DNA of 64,000 bases from Sphingobacterium multivorum. Lineage in GTDB: Bacteria > Bacteroidota > Bacteroidia > Sphingobacteriales > Sphingobacteriaceae. The stretch is from NCBI RefSeq assembly GCF_039511225.1, contig NZ_CP154261.1:1116001-1180000 (forward strand). Direction: 5' to 3'. The first letter of the stretch is position 1. Each line of letters begins with the position of its first letter. Positions 52,689 to 62,800 of the stretch are shown piece by piece. Both the position numbers and the translations under genes were made by a program. The notes beneath the pieces were generated by a model. It made no database searches, had not been told where the DNA came from, and worked only from the letters and a program-made list of their open reading frames with translations.

Positions 52689-53027
52689 AGTTAGTTGTTG
52701 GTTTATTATTGAAGAAATCCGGTGTACCCTGTGCATCGGATTTTCTTTTTTCCCGCTCGCCCTTCTTTTTAGGCTCTATATTGTGGTTCCTTATGTTGAA
52801 GAATGCTTCCTTTTTTTAGTGTCGCCCTGTTGATCCTGCTTCGCGCTGGACTCTTCTCGATTTAAAGGTTGTCATCTTTTTTCTCTCGTATGGTATTTTT
52901 TCAGCTGGCTTATCGTGTTCCTGTAAATTTGGTCAAGAGATTGTGTCGGGTAAATAGGGTGAGGGTTAGTTTTCCACATTATGTTAATAACGCTGTTGAA
53001 AACCTGTTTAAAAGAAAAATACAGTTA
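52689..53027. other. Convergent intergenic region
   Basis: 339 bp between two converging operons. It contains the SusD terminator, a pyrimidine-rich stretch (about 52740-52930) and the left part of the DnaA-box-like array. No gene is supported here. Confidence 0.5.
52715..52751 (+). terminator. Terminator of the second SusC/SusD pair
   Basis: Stem AAATCCGGTG (52715-52724) / CATCGGATTT (52734-52743) with one G-U pair and a T-rich tail to 52751, 26 bp after the SusD stop. Confidence 0.75.
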
Positions 53028-53058
53028 TTAACAGTACTTATTAACATTGTGTTGATAA
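52970..53058. other. Array of six DnaA-box-like 9-mers (candidate replication-origin or DnaA-binding region)
   Basis: Each site is one or two changes from TTATCCACA: TTTTCCACA (52970, plus), TTATTAACA (52982-52990, minus), TTTTCAACA (52994-53002, minus), TTATTAACA (53025, plus), TTATTAACA (53038, plus) and TTATCAACA (53050-53058, minus). Start-to-start distances are 12, 12, 31, 13 and 12 bp, a regular helical spacing. The array overlaps the last codons of the PepSY gene. Genes on both sides converge here, which fits an origin poorly, and no replication gene is near. A DnaA titration or regulatory site is also possible. Confidence 0.45.
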
Positions 53059-54209
53059 CCTTTCTTTTTCTTCTTTTTGCTTTTGTTCATCCAGATGATG
53101 TATCCTGTGATGGGCAAGGAAGCACAAAAGAGACTGGAAAGGCAAGCGATAATTTTTGTTATGAGTCCACCGATGGCACCGGTATGAATATCATAGTTAA
53201 GTGCACTGAGCTTATCCCCATACTGCAATTCGTTGCTGGATTTGACTGCTGTAAGACTGTTTTCTTCTTTATTATAATAAAGCCAGTCAAATACACCGCT
53301 TCGTTTTTCATGATGTCTCACCTGTATATCCATTGCTGTTTCGGTTTCTTTTTTTAGTCGGATCGACATCATTTCAGCATCCGGATAATTTGTCAAGGCA
53401 TACCGCAGCGCATTGTCCTGAAATTTCTTTTCCACAGCGGGCAAGGGTATAGGGGAGCTACGTGTGGAAGAAGCTGTTGGCGACTGCAATAAATTGAATG
53501 TTGCGCTATAGGTCTTTTTAAAATCCGGAAAAGCAAAAGCGAGTCCCGTAATGGCAAAAATCAATCCGATAAATAAACTGTAAAATCCAATGACATTGTG
53601 GAGGTCGTGGTTCAGTCGCTTCCATTTTACTTTGGTATCGAGCCAAAAACTGCGTTTGAGATTCTTGCCCTTCCATTTTTTTGGCCACCAAAGAACAATG
53701 CCACTAAGTAAGATAAGTACAAAAATGGCCGTTGACCAGGCGACGATAGGGTGGCCATATTGCTTGCCCAAGAGGAGATTGAGGTGAAGCTGAAGCACCA
53801 GTTGAAAGAATTCTGTTTTTGAATTTTCTACTTGCTGTACCTGGCCAGTATATGGATTGATGAAAACGCGTTTGTAATAGCGGTAATAATTCCAATGGCC
53901 AAATGCTTTTTCGTCCGTTTTTATGGCACGAAATACCCAGGTACGATTCTTCGAAGGATAGAGATCAACCCGCGTAATTTTTTGATTTTTTTTGAGGCTT
54001 TTCTGTGCGCTGTCAAGAAGTGTGCTTAATGGTAGTGGAGTTTTTGAGAGGATGGTTGTATCGGAGATAAAATATTTTTCAGGATAAGCCCAGAGCTTGA
54101 GCTCATCCTGAAAGGTGTATATGCTGCCCGTCAGGCTTAGGATGAATACCACAACTCCGGTGATGATTCCGAGCCATTTATGCAACCAAAGAATGACGGT
54201 CTTAAACAT
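53028..54209 (-). CDS. PepSY-associated membrane protein (siderophore-iron reductase type)
   Basis: A 393-residue inner-membrane protein. ATG 54207-54209 is chosen (MFKTVILWLHKWLGIITGVV), since the longer frame runs into the receptor gene. Four membrane helices (near 12-32, 145-165, 195-218, 350-370) flank two periplasmic PepSY-like domains; conserved His occur in WLHKWLG, LHLNLL, DLHNVIGFY and YDIHTGAIGG. Such proteins partner ferric-siderophore receptors and are thought to reduce or release the iron. The gene starts 1 bp after the receptor stop. The last residues (GYQHNVNKYC) are read from the DnaA-box-like array. Confidence 0.88.
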   Translation of the reverse strand: MFKTVILWLHKWLGIITGVVVFILSLTGSIYTFQDELKLWAYPEKYFISDTTILSKTPLPLSTLLDSAQKSLKKNQKITRVDLYPSKNRTWVFRAIKTDEKAFGHWNYYRYYKRVFINPYTGQVQQVENSKTEFFQLVLQLHLNLLLGKQYGHPIVAWSTAIFVLILLSGIVLWWPKKWKGKNLKRSFWLDTKVKWKRLNHDLHNVIGFYSLFIGLIFAITGLAFAFPDFKKTYSATFNLLQSPTASSTRSSPIPLPAVEKKFQDNALRYALTNYPDAEMMSIRLKKETETAMDIQVRHHEKRSGVFDWLYYNKEENSLTAVKSSNELQYGDKLSALNYDIHTGAIGGLITKIIACLSSLFCASLPITGYIIWMNKSKKKKKKGYQHNVNKYC

Positions 54210-54210
54210 A

Positions 54211-56541
54211 TTAAAATTTATAGTTGATGTTAAATGAGGCCAACATACCTTGTCCTTTGACGTATTCTTCATTTAAGGCACGATATTGACTGACAACAGG
54301 GTAATAGTTTTTATTGAATAAGTTTTCTACACCCATACCGATAGACCATTGTTTGTTTACTTGGTAATTTCCATTTAAGTTAAATAGGTCAACAGTCTTA
54401 ACTGGGCCTTCGCTGTTTTTGTATACGCCTTTATCGTTTGGAAGAAAGCGATCCCGGGACCCGGTATGCACCCAAAAAAGCTGAAAGGTTAAGGGTTTGA
54501 TTGGCGTGTAATAGATGTATCCTGTTGCTTTATCTGGCGAGATCCGTGAACCATTGAGGTAGGATTTTGATCCATCGTCTTTTTTTGACTTTCCTTCCAC
54601 ATAGGCATAGGTTCCACCGATGGTCAATTGAGGCGAAATATGAGCGCTTAATGCAATTTCGTATCCGTACACATCTTCTGGGAGGCGTTGTGGCATCAGG
54701 TAACCACCAATGTCCACCAGTTCAACGCCCATTTTTGAAGTACTGTAGTAATAAGATGCTGATAGCTGGAAAATGCTGTAATTGCTTGAGAATCCGATTT
54801 CGTAATTATTGGTGATGATAGGGTCAGTTTTTAGGCTATCTAAATCATTATCTGTTGCCCGACGCACAATACGGCCAAGTTCATTGATCGCGAAACCTTG
54901 TGAGAAACTCACGAAGGGATTAAAGATCGCGAATTTGTTGTAACGCAAACCTGCATTGAAGGTCGCTCCTTTGTAGGGAATTGTACCTCCTTTTACGGCA
55001 ATACTGCCTTCGTTGTTGGGACCTGTAGCGATGGTATGGAAATCCTTGATTTTGACTGTTGCATTTTCATAACGTACACCGCCTTTAAAGATTAAATTTT
55101 CTAGGAAATCAATTTTTACCTGGGCGTATGGAGCGACGTTTAACATGTTCATATAGGGAATATAGACCCTGCCGTCGGTCAGATTTTGATCCGTAACATC
55201 ATTTAATAAATCCACACCATAGGTGATATCCGCATTGGAACCCAATACCTGGAAAGGTGTGTTTAGGTTAACGCGTAGGCCTTTTTTCTCCGAGTTGATC
55301 TGTGTTTGTCCCGGACCGTACCATGCAGAAGCTTTCTCGACATAACGGTTCATGGATCGAAATGTATTGTAGTATGCAGAAGCAGTTAAGGATGTCGAAG
55401 CGAATAGATTACTTTTAGTATAGGTCAACATGGCATTGTGGTTATACGGAGTTCCGGCAGGTTTACCTGGATCATCGCCTTTTACGCCTATCGTTGGCGT
55501 TTGACCATATACACCTGTTTGGCTGATGTATCTGTTGTGTTGGTTACTTCTGTAGAAGTTGTATACTGCCGTAATAGTGGAGCTACTATCGATACGGTAT
55601 CCGGCCTTTAAAAACGCATTATATTGATAGGTGTTCGAAAGACCGTCTGTCTGACCAAGGGGAACTCCGTCGCCATCGCGCTGCAGGCCAACGTAATCGG
55701 CCGAACCGCTAACGGTATAATTCCATCTGTTTTTTTGTCCGTACAAGGTTTGTCCTATGCGATATCCCATGGTGCCGGCGCTGTGTACGGGATTGAATGT
55801 TGTTCGTAGACTGGTGATTCCTTGGATAGCTGCAGCGTCTTTGGAGGGATTGCGTGTAATGTAATTGATAATCCCGCCTGCCGATCCATTTCCATAGATG
55901 GATGTGGCACCTTTGATAACCTCCACGCGCTCGATGACACTCGGGTCAATGGTCCGGAGATCACGTTGTCCATTCATCAAAGGTGTAGATTGCGGGATCC
56001 CGTCAATCAACACCAGTACAGATCGCCCACGCAGTGTTTGTCCAGAATTGGTCGCTTTGTTGGTTGAGGTTCCCAAGCCAGGGATGGTATTACCCAAGAT
56101 TGTGGAAAGATTGGTGCTTATTTGACTTTGAGCTTCGATTTCTTTTGTGGTTAAAATAGAAACTGAAGAAGGAACAGTTGAAATGTTCTCCGCTTTGCGT
56201 CCAGCTGTTACGATAATTTCATCTAAAAGTTGAGTAGAATTGAGCTGAAATAACAGGGGCTGTTGAACGGTATCTAAATTAACCATTTTTTCAACTGTTG
56301 AAAAGCCTGTATAAGACACACGCAATTGAATGGGATTATTCAACGGTCTTTTTGCAAAAATGAATTGCCCGGATTGATTGGAATAGCCGACGCTTTTTCC
56401 GTCGACTTTGATATTCGCTTGACTTAATGGTTTATTGTCACTGTCTTTTACGATAAGGGATAATTCTTGTGCATGTAGCTGAGCACTTAAAAGCAAAAGA
56501 ATTCCACTGCTGAACATCATATAGCGTGTTCCGTTTTTCAT
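54211..56541 (-). CDS. TonB-dependent siderophore-type receptor
   Basis: A 776-residue outer-membrane receptor: signal (ending LHAQ), CarboxypepD_reg-like domain (about 25-105), plug (IIVTAGRKAENISTVPSSVS, GLGTSTNKATNSGQTLRGRS, VEVIKGATSIYGNGSAGGIINYITR) and barrel ending MLASFNINYKF. Stand-alone without SusD and followed by the PepSY reductase gene, so ferric siderophore uptake is the best reading. A canonical promoter precedes it (56576-56605). I could not see a Fur box. Confidence 0.92.
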   Translation of the reverse strand: MKNGTRYMMFSSGILLLLSAQLHAQELSLIVKDSDNKPLSQANIKVDGKSVGYSNQSGQFIFAKRPLNNPIQLRVSYTGFSTVEKMVNLDTVQQPLLFQLNSTQLLDEIIVTAGRKAENISTVPSSVSILTTKEIEAQSQISTNLSTILGNTIPGLGTSTNKATNSGQTLRGRSVLVLIDGIPQSTPLMNGQRDLRTIDPSVIERVEVIKGATSIYGNGSAGGIINYITRNPSKDAAAIQGITSLRTTFNPVHSAGTMGYRIGQTLYGQKNRWNYTVSGSADYVGLQRDGDGVPLGQTDGLSNTYQYNAFLKAGYRIDSSSTITAVYNFYRSNQHNRYISQTGVYGQTPTIGVKGDDPGKPAGTPYNHNAMLTYTKSNLFASTSLTASAYYNTFRSMNRYVEKASAWYGPGQTQINSEKKGLRVNLNTPFQVLGSNADITYGVDLLNDVTDQNLTDGRVYIPYMNMLNVAPYAQVKIDFLENLIFKGGVRYENATVKIKDFHTIATGPNNEGSIAVKGGTIPYKGATFNAGLRYNKFAIFNPFVSFSQGFAINELGRIVRRATDNDLDSLKTDPIITNNYEIGFSSNYSIFQLSASYYYSTSKMGVELVDIGGYLMPQRLPEDVYGYEIALSAHISPQLTIGGTYAYVEGKSKKDDGSKSYLNGSRISPDKATGYIYYTPIKPLTFQLFWVHTGSRDRFLPNDKGVYKNSEGPVKTVDLFNLNGNYQVNKQWSIGMGVENLFNKNYYPVVSQYRALNEEYVKGQGMLASFNINYKF

Positions 56542-56575
56542 GGTAATTTATTTAGATCAAATATAAATTAATGTG

Positions 56576-56605
56576 CAAATATAGTTTATTTTATAGTTGT
56601 GCCAA
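56576..56605 (-). promoter_or_regulatory. Promoter of the siderophore-receptor operon
   Basis: Minus strand: TTG (56603-56605), 19-bp spacer, TATATTTG (56576-56583), a full consensus match 35 bp upstream of the ATG. A second TATATTTG (56558-56565) lies closer to the gene without a matching -33. Confidence 0.65.
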
Positions 56606-56824
56606 CAGCTATACGTTATTTTTTTGATTTTTACAGATGTTAGGTCGTGATTTTCAAGTTCATTTTGTCGCACTTGATGCGTATGAATTGGTAAGCAAAT
56701 GTTTACGGGCTGGGGTTTACACGAATTAAATGCTTTATTAAAGATTTATTGATCTTGGATGATTATTTTAGCATACTGTTTTTGTGTGTCGCAGGCTAAG
56801 AAATTTTAACGTAATTATAAATTC

Positions 56825-57700
56825 ATGAGAAGAACATTTTTTGCTTTTTTTCTTTTTGTTTCGTCGTACTCAATCGTCGTCGGGCAAAAAATCCACTCAC
56901 TTGCGTTTGCTTCTCCACAGGCGATGCGAGCTTATTTTACCTATGCTAGCGACAAAAAAATTGTCAGTGGTCATCGGGGAACGATTGAGGCTGGGCTTCC
57001 AGAAAATTCGATTGCGGCATTTGAGGCCGTACTGCAAAAAACACCGGCTATTTTTGAAATCGATCCGCGTTATACCAAGGATAGTGTTGCTATCTTGATG
57101 CATGATGCGACATTGGATCGAACCACAAATGGAAAAGGAAAAATAGCAGACTATACCTGGGATGAATTGCGTAAACTGAAGCTAAAGGATCAGGCTGGAA
57201 ATGTGACCAACTATGGTATTAACACACTTGATGAAGTTATTAAATGGGCAAAGGGTAAAACTATCCTCAACTTAGATAAAAAAGATTTACCATTGGCGGC
57301 TACAGCAGCAATACTAAAAAAATACAATGCCTACAGTTGGGTGTGGGTTACGGTACATAATACTGAACAGGCAGCGTTTTATTTGGCGCAGAATCCAGAA
57401 CAGTATATGTCCATGCATATCAAAGATCAAGCTGCATTGGAGAAGTTTAAATCCGCTGGATTACCCTACGATCGTATGATTGTCTATATCGGGCCAGAAC
57501 TAAAGGATTCCAATCAGGCGATGTATCAATTTTTCAACAGAAAGGGTGTGATGTGCATGATTTCAGCAGCACCTACCTACGATAAATTGAAGACAAAGGC
57601 AGAACGTGGCGAGAAGTATAAGGCCATATTTGCGGAAGGAGCCTCCATTCTTGAGTCTGATCTTCCTATGGAAGTTGGCGAAGTAATCGATTCGTTTTGA
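56825..57700 (+). CDS. Secreted glycerophosphodiester phosphodiesterase family protein
   Basis: A 291-residue protein with a signal peptide (ending VVGQ) and an intact GDPD domain: SGHRGTIEAGLPENSIAAFEA, FEIDPRYTKDS (E-x-D metal ligands) and LMHDATLDRTTNGKG. It is a diverged paralogue of the lipoprotein at 12690-13628 and is probably soluble in the periplasm. Monocistronic between a divergent receptor gene and a convergent TPR gene (10 bp between ends). Confidence 0.9.
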   Translation: MRRTFFAFFLFVSSYSIVVGQKIHSLAFASPQAMRAYFTYASDKKIVSGHRGTIEAGLPENSIAAFEAVLQKTPAIFEIDPRYTKDSVAILMHDATLDRTTNGKGKIADYTWDELRKLKLKDQAGNVTNYGINTLDEVIKWAKGKTILNLDKKDLPLAATAAILKKYNAYSWVWVTVHNTEQAAFYLAQNPEQYMSMHIKDQAALEKFKSAGLPYDRMIVYIGPELKDSNQAMYQFFNRKGVMCMISAAPTYDKLKTKAERGEKYKAIFAEGASILESDLPMEVGEVIDSF

Positions 57701-57710
57701 CGAATTATTA

Positions 57711-58136
57711 TCAATCCAAATCGATATTGTCATCTAAAAATTTAAGATACTTAGGTGATTCATCGTCAAAAATGTCTCTTCCTTCCATCATATAGGCGCG
57801 GAGAAGATATTCCTGGGCAGACTCGCTATTATTGTCTTCCAAATAGCACTGTCCTAAGCGCAGCATGATAAAAGGGTTTTCATAGGCATTTTCGATAATG
57901 TTCTGTTTTGCCTTTTCAAAATGGGAGAGGGCATTGCGAAAATCGTCCATTAAGAAAAAGGCATCTCCAATGGAAGCTTCGAGCCAGAGGCTTTCCGCAT
58001 GAACATTTTGTGGACTAGGGACTAGATCAAGCGCTTCGGTCCACACCCGAATTGCTTCCTGATAGTTGCCTTCATCACATTGGATGTTTCCTTCCTCGCT
58101 AAGTTGGTCTATTCTGTCTAATGTTTGATCGTCCAT
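57711..58136 (-). CDS. Tetratricopeptide-repeat protein
   Basis: A 141-residue acidic cytosolic protein with about three TPR units: GNIQCDEGNYQEAIRVWTEA, ASIGDAFFLMDDFRNALSHF and LRLGQCYLEDNNSESAQEYL. It probably acts as a protein-interaction adaptor; the partner is unknown. It lies downstream of the SusC/SusD pair on the same strand but beyond its terminator. Confidence 0.88.
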   Translation of the reverse strand: MDDQTLDRIDQLSEEGNIQCDEGNYQEAIRVWTEALDLVPSPQNVHAESLWLEASIGDAFFLMDDFRNALSHFEKAKQNIIENAYENPFIMLRLGQCYLEDNNSESAQEYLLRAYMMEGRDIFDDESPKYLKFLDDNIDLD

Positions 58137-58182
58137 AGCATTTTATTCTTTAGAGTGCTATACGAAGATAAGAAATCTACAG

Positions 58183-58213
58183 AAAAAAAGCGGAAAAATA
58201 ACTTCTTCCGCTT
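58183..58213 (-). terminator. Terminator of the third SusC/SusD pair
   Basis: Minus-strand stem AAGCGGAA/TTCCGCTT (58206-58213 and 58188-58195), followed by a run of T (58183-58189), 25 bp after the SusD stop. Confidence 0.75.
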
Positions 58214-58237
58214 CTTTGAAATTGTTTGAATTTATGC

Positions 58238-59677
58238 TTATTCTACATCAAACCACAATTTAGTGAGTAATGTATTGCTACCCTGACGTGCTATGGCTTC
58301 CTGATAGCTCGTTCCATTGAGTGATTGTTCGGTTCCCGGGTAGAGAAAACGCAAAGGAATTTTGCCATTTAAAGCACCAGCTTTCGCTGGTGTTAATTGC
58401 GGATAATCTAACCTACGCCATTCTGCAAAGGCTTCTAAGCCCTGTCCATACAATGCAATCCATTTTTGTTCGCCAATGGATTTTTTGTAGCTATTGGAAT
58501 CGAACTTAATGGCTGCCTGGCTGAGATAGCTAACGATTTGATCATTGCCAACGTTGTATTGCTCCAAAGAAGCACGGATTGCCTTCTGATAGTAGTCTGC
58601 TGCGTCACCTGTAATAAATCCTCTGCTGACTGCTTCTGACAAACCAAAAAGTGTTTCCGAAAAGCTTAAGATTACTGCTGGAGCATGTGGGTCTCTAAAA
58701 TAGATACCAGGTCTTGAAGTACGGGCGAATCCTAAGTTACTGGCGTCGCTTGCCGTTAAACCATTTGGTACGCCGATATATTTTTCTGGCGTTGAGGTAG
58801 TGGTTGTATCGGCGTAAATACCTAAGCGCGGATCGTTAAGTGAACGCAATTTGTCGACAATTGTCTTACTGACTCTATAGTCTTCCCGCGCTTCAAACGA
58901 TGCACTGACCGGATTACGATAGGGAGCGTCGCGATAGATGAGCTGTGCATTGTCTGCATTTGAAGTCAAATAGCCACTTCCTTCTGCAGCGATCTCCTGT
59001 AATGTTGTTTTGGAGAGGTTTGGTAATCGGTCTGCGATACGTAAAGCAATACGTAGACGGAGGGCATTTGTAAAACGCTTCCATTGTGCGATCTTACCGT
59101 TATAAATAATGTCTCCTTCAATATTTTTTCCACTCGGATTTAATAAAGCCTGAGCACTTTTCAGATCGTTTAATAAGCCTGTGTATACTTTTTCTTGCGT
59201 ATCGTAATGTGGTGTAAGATAAACGTCAATATTTCCCGCTTCTGTGTAAGGTATTTCACCATAAGCGTCCGTAAGTAGCGAGAATACCCAAGATTGTAGG
59301 ACGATTGCCACCCCCTTATAGTTGTCATTTCCTGTGCTTGCCGCCAGTTTTTGAATGATTTTCAATTGGCTAATGCTTTTCGAGTACCAGGTAGACCAAC
59401 CCTCGTTAAAATCATTATTTGTAAAGATGTAACGATCGGGATCAGTATACTGTATTCTCGCCCAATGTTGAACAAATAACAAGCTAGACGCGAGGTTGTT
59501 ACTTATACCCCAGTAGCTATCTGTTGTCGTTTTAATCGTACTGGTTAGCAGGTAGGCCGGCTGAGGAGTTTCTGCTTCATTCTGATTTTGGTTTACTTTT
59601 GCCAACTCGTCTTTACAGGACGCCGTTAGGCCCAGTAAGAGAAAAAGTCCTGCTATATGTTTGTTATTTATTTTCAT
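58238..59677 (-). CDS. SusD/RagB-like lipoprotein (SusD-like_2 type, third)
   Basis: A 479-residue lipoprotein (signal ending GLTASCK) of the shorter, divergent SusD-like_2 pattern: QNQNEAETPQPAYLLTSTIK near the N-terminus, SQLKIIQKLAAST, AQWKRFTNALRLRIALRIAD and the C-terminal QKWIALYGQGLEAFAEWRRLDYP. It partners the SusC protein encoded 130 bp upstream. The substrate is unknown. Confidence 0.92.
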   Translation of the reverse strand: MKINNKHIAGLFLLLGLTASCKDELAKVNQNQNEAETPQPAYLLTSTIKTTTDSYWGISNNLASSLLFVQHWARIQYTDPDRYIFTNNDFNEGWSTWYSKSISQLKIIQKLAASTGNDNYKGVAIVLQSWVFSLLTDAYGEIPYTEAGNIDVYLTPHYDTQEKVYTGLLNDLKSAQALLNPSGKNIEGDIIYNGKIAQWKRFTNALRLRIALRIADRLPNLSKTTLQEIAAEGSGYLTSNADNAQLIYRDAPYRNPVSASFEAREDYRVSKTIVDKLRSLNDPRLGIYADTTTTSTPEKYIGVPNGLTASDASNLGFARTSRPGIYFRDPHAPAVILSFSETLFGLSEAVSRGFITGDAADYYQKAIRASLEQYNVGNDQIVSYLSQAAIKFDSNSYKKSIGEQKWIALYGQGLEAFAEWRRLDYPQLTPAKAGALNGKIPLRFLYPGTEQSLNGTSYQEAIARQGSNTLLTKLWFDVE

Positions 59678-59807
59678 TTTCTATCGTTATTTGTTTATCA
59701 ATTAGCTGTTATCAACGGTACTTGTACCTTATTTGCTTTGTTAATTGCCAGTTACTTGTATAAATCCGTAAGTTTTGTTCTATTTTTAATCCGATTGTTT
59801 CATTTTC

Positions 59808-62800
59808 TTAAAACTTCAGGTTCAAATTGAAACCAAAGCTTCTTGTAGTGGGCAATTGCAAACTTTCCAAACCTTGGGCATTTCCTGTGTTAAAAGCTGT
59901 TTCCGGATCAATGTTGGGTGCATTTTTATGAATAATCCACAAATTACGACCTACTAAAGAGAAAGATGCTCCCTGAAAACCAATTTTGGAAATCCAGCGA
60001 TTGGGTAATTGGTAACCTAGTTTTACCTCGCGCAACTTGACATAGGAAGCATCGAATACATTTGCTTCATTGGTTCTATATAACGTTTTATAATATTGTT
60101 GTGCCGAAACAACCTTCGTGTTTTCCGAACCATCTGCATTAACGCCATCTGCAATAATACCGTCATCGTACGTTATACCGTTCACCGTATAGCTCAAACC
60201 GCCATGCTCAGCATCCCTTCCTGGAAGCGTGGAGGCTAATACTCCTGTTCCTGTACCTGTAGCATTCGTGCCAGAATACAGCTTTCCACCGTGTTTGATG
60301 TCGATCAAAAAGCTTAGGTCAAAGTCTTTGTAACGGAATTGATTAGTAATACCACCTAACCAGTTTGGTGTAAATTTTCCAAAATAGTGGTTGACAGGGT
60401 CGGTAGCAGGTGTCCCATCGGCATTCACAATAATACGTCCAGCGTCATTTCGCAAAAAGCCGGTTCCGTAGAGAGTTCCATAGGGTTTTCCGACTGCAGC
60501 CAAGACCTGTACTGTTCCCGAAGAACCGATCGTATAGCTTTTTAATAATCCGGCATCATCTAATTCTACGACTTTACTTTTATTCGTCGCAAAGTTTACA
60601 TTGATGTCCCATTGAAAATCCTGTTTTTTTAACGGGGTAACACCGAGTTGAATTTCCAACCCTTTATTATTGATTTTTCCGGCGTTGACAAGTTGTTTTT
60701 TGTAACCTGTTGAAGGGCTAACATCAACGCTTAAGATTTGATTGATACTATTGATATCATATAAACTTAGATCCAAACGTACCCGACTTTTGAAGAAGGC
60801 CAACTCGGTACCTAATTCCGTCGAGGTTGTTGTTTCAGGTTTTAGATCTGGATTTTTCTTGATGTCATTGACTGATAATTGCGGGCTATTTCCATAAGGC
60901 GCACTAAAAAGATAAGAATCTATTAAATTAAATGGATCGGTGTCTTTACCTACTTTAGACCATCCGCCACGTAATTTCCAAAAAGAAAGTACATTGCTTT
61001 GAATAGCAAGAGCATCTGTCAATACGATACTTGCGTTTGCTGATGGGTAGAAATAAGATAGGTTATCAACGGGTAAAGTTGAAGACCAATCATTTCGTGC
61101 CGTCAGATTCAAAAAGGCATAATTTTTATAGCCTAATTGTGCGGAAGAAAAAATGCTGTAAGCTTTCAAGGGACTATACTCACCCGTTGAGATCAGAGCA
61201 TCTCTCGAGTTTGCCAGTGTGTATACGTCAGGTACTGCCAAACGCGGTGCCTTTTGGTTATTCCGTTGTCGGGACTGGCTTCGTATATTTCCACCCCCTA
61301 GGATGTCCAATGTGAAATCATTGGAAAGGGGACGGTTATAATTTAAAGTAAACTCCGTATTATTTTCATTTACGGTGTAAGCATCCTCTTCGTAAGAGCC
61401 ATAAGGCGTACCGTTCGTGCCATATGCGATTCTAATTTTACGCCGATCCGTATAATAATCGTTACCTGTACGGAAGTTTGCCGTCAAATGCTTATTGATT
61501 TTATAGTTCAAACCAATATTGCCAAAAATGCGGTCGCGCTGCTGCTGAACCGTATTCTCTTCCGCAATGAAATAAGGGTTGCTATAATAACTATTGTTCC
61601 AATTGACTAGATTGCCGTTAGCATCCCGATAATTTTTTAGACGCGAAACATCCACTTGTCTTCCAAACCACGTAAATTGTAACATGTAACCATTCGAACG
61701 GAAACCGCCTACACCGGGTAAATTACCAGAATTCGTTCGTACATAGTTTGCGTTGGCCGTAAGGGTTAGATCTTCTGTGATTTTATAACGTGTATTAATA
61801 TTGAAATTGTTTTTTTCAATGGAAGAATTTGGAACAATCCCCGTTTGATTGCTATTATTATACGAGAAACGGTAATCAATTTTGTCCGTTGCATCGGCAA
61901 TTGAAATACCATTATTTAAAGTTCTTCCCGTACCAAAGAAACTCCTGACGTTATCTGGATGTGCTACAAAGGGCACGGCTTCACCATTGGAATAAAACTG
62001 AGGAATCAGTCTGCCGTCCATCTTTGGCCCCCAACTTTCGTCCACACCATCATTTATCCCGCCGCCCTTGCCATCTACATAGCTAAATTTTCCATCGGCA
62101 CCTTGTCCAAAAACATTTTGATAATCGGGTAAAACGGCAAGCCGTTCGATTGTATTATTTGAATTGATGTTTATTCCTAGTCCTTTGCGTTTTTTTCCGG
62201 ATTTTGTTGTAATCAAAATTACACCTGCGGCGGCCCTTGAACCATATAATGCAGCGGCATTGGGTCCTTTTAGTACACTGATCGATTCAATATCTTCACT
62301 GTTGATGTCTGAGATTGCATTAGCATAATCCCGATTACCGCTCGTACCCAACTGGGAATTATCAACGGGGGTTCCGTCGATCACAAATAATGGCTGATTA
62401 TTTCCCGCAATTGATGTTTCTCCGCGGATAATAATCCGGGAGGACCCCATGTTACCTTGACTATTTGTTACCTGAACGCCTGCAACCTTTCCTGCAAGTG
62501 AATTGACTAAATTACTTTCTTTAGCTTCCGAAAGGTCCTTTCCTTTCAGCTCCTGAATAGAATATCCCAATGTCTTTTTTTCCTTCGAGATATTTAATGC
62601 CGTCACAACGACTTCGTCGAGTTGTGAAGTCGTTGGCAAAAGTTGAACAGTGGTGAAACCTGTAGGATTGGTTTGAACAGTCCTAGTTTCAAAGCCAATG
62701 TATTGAATGCTGATGTTGAGTGAGCTTCCAGTCGAAGGGAACTCAAATAATCCATTTGCATCTGTTTGAACCTGCTTTTTGCTACTTGTTTCGGTAACTG

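Noticed and set aside
52869..53357. A plus-strand open frame of 162 codons opposite the PepSY gene.
   Set aside because: It is antisense to the well-supported PepSY gene and crosses the DnaA-box-like array; its hydrophobic look comes from reading the complement of that gene.
12690..57700. The two GDPD genes as a recent duplication or repeat.
   Set aside because: They share only family motifs; the intervening residues and the export signals differ, so they are old paralogues.
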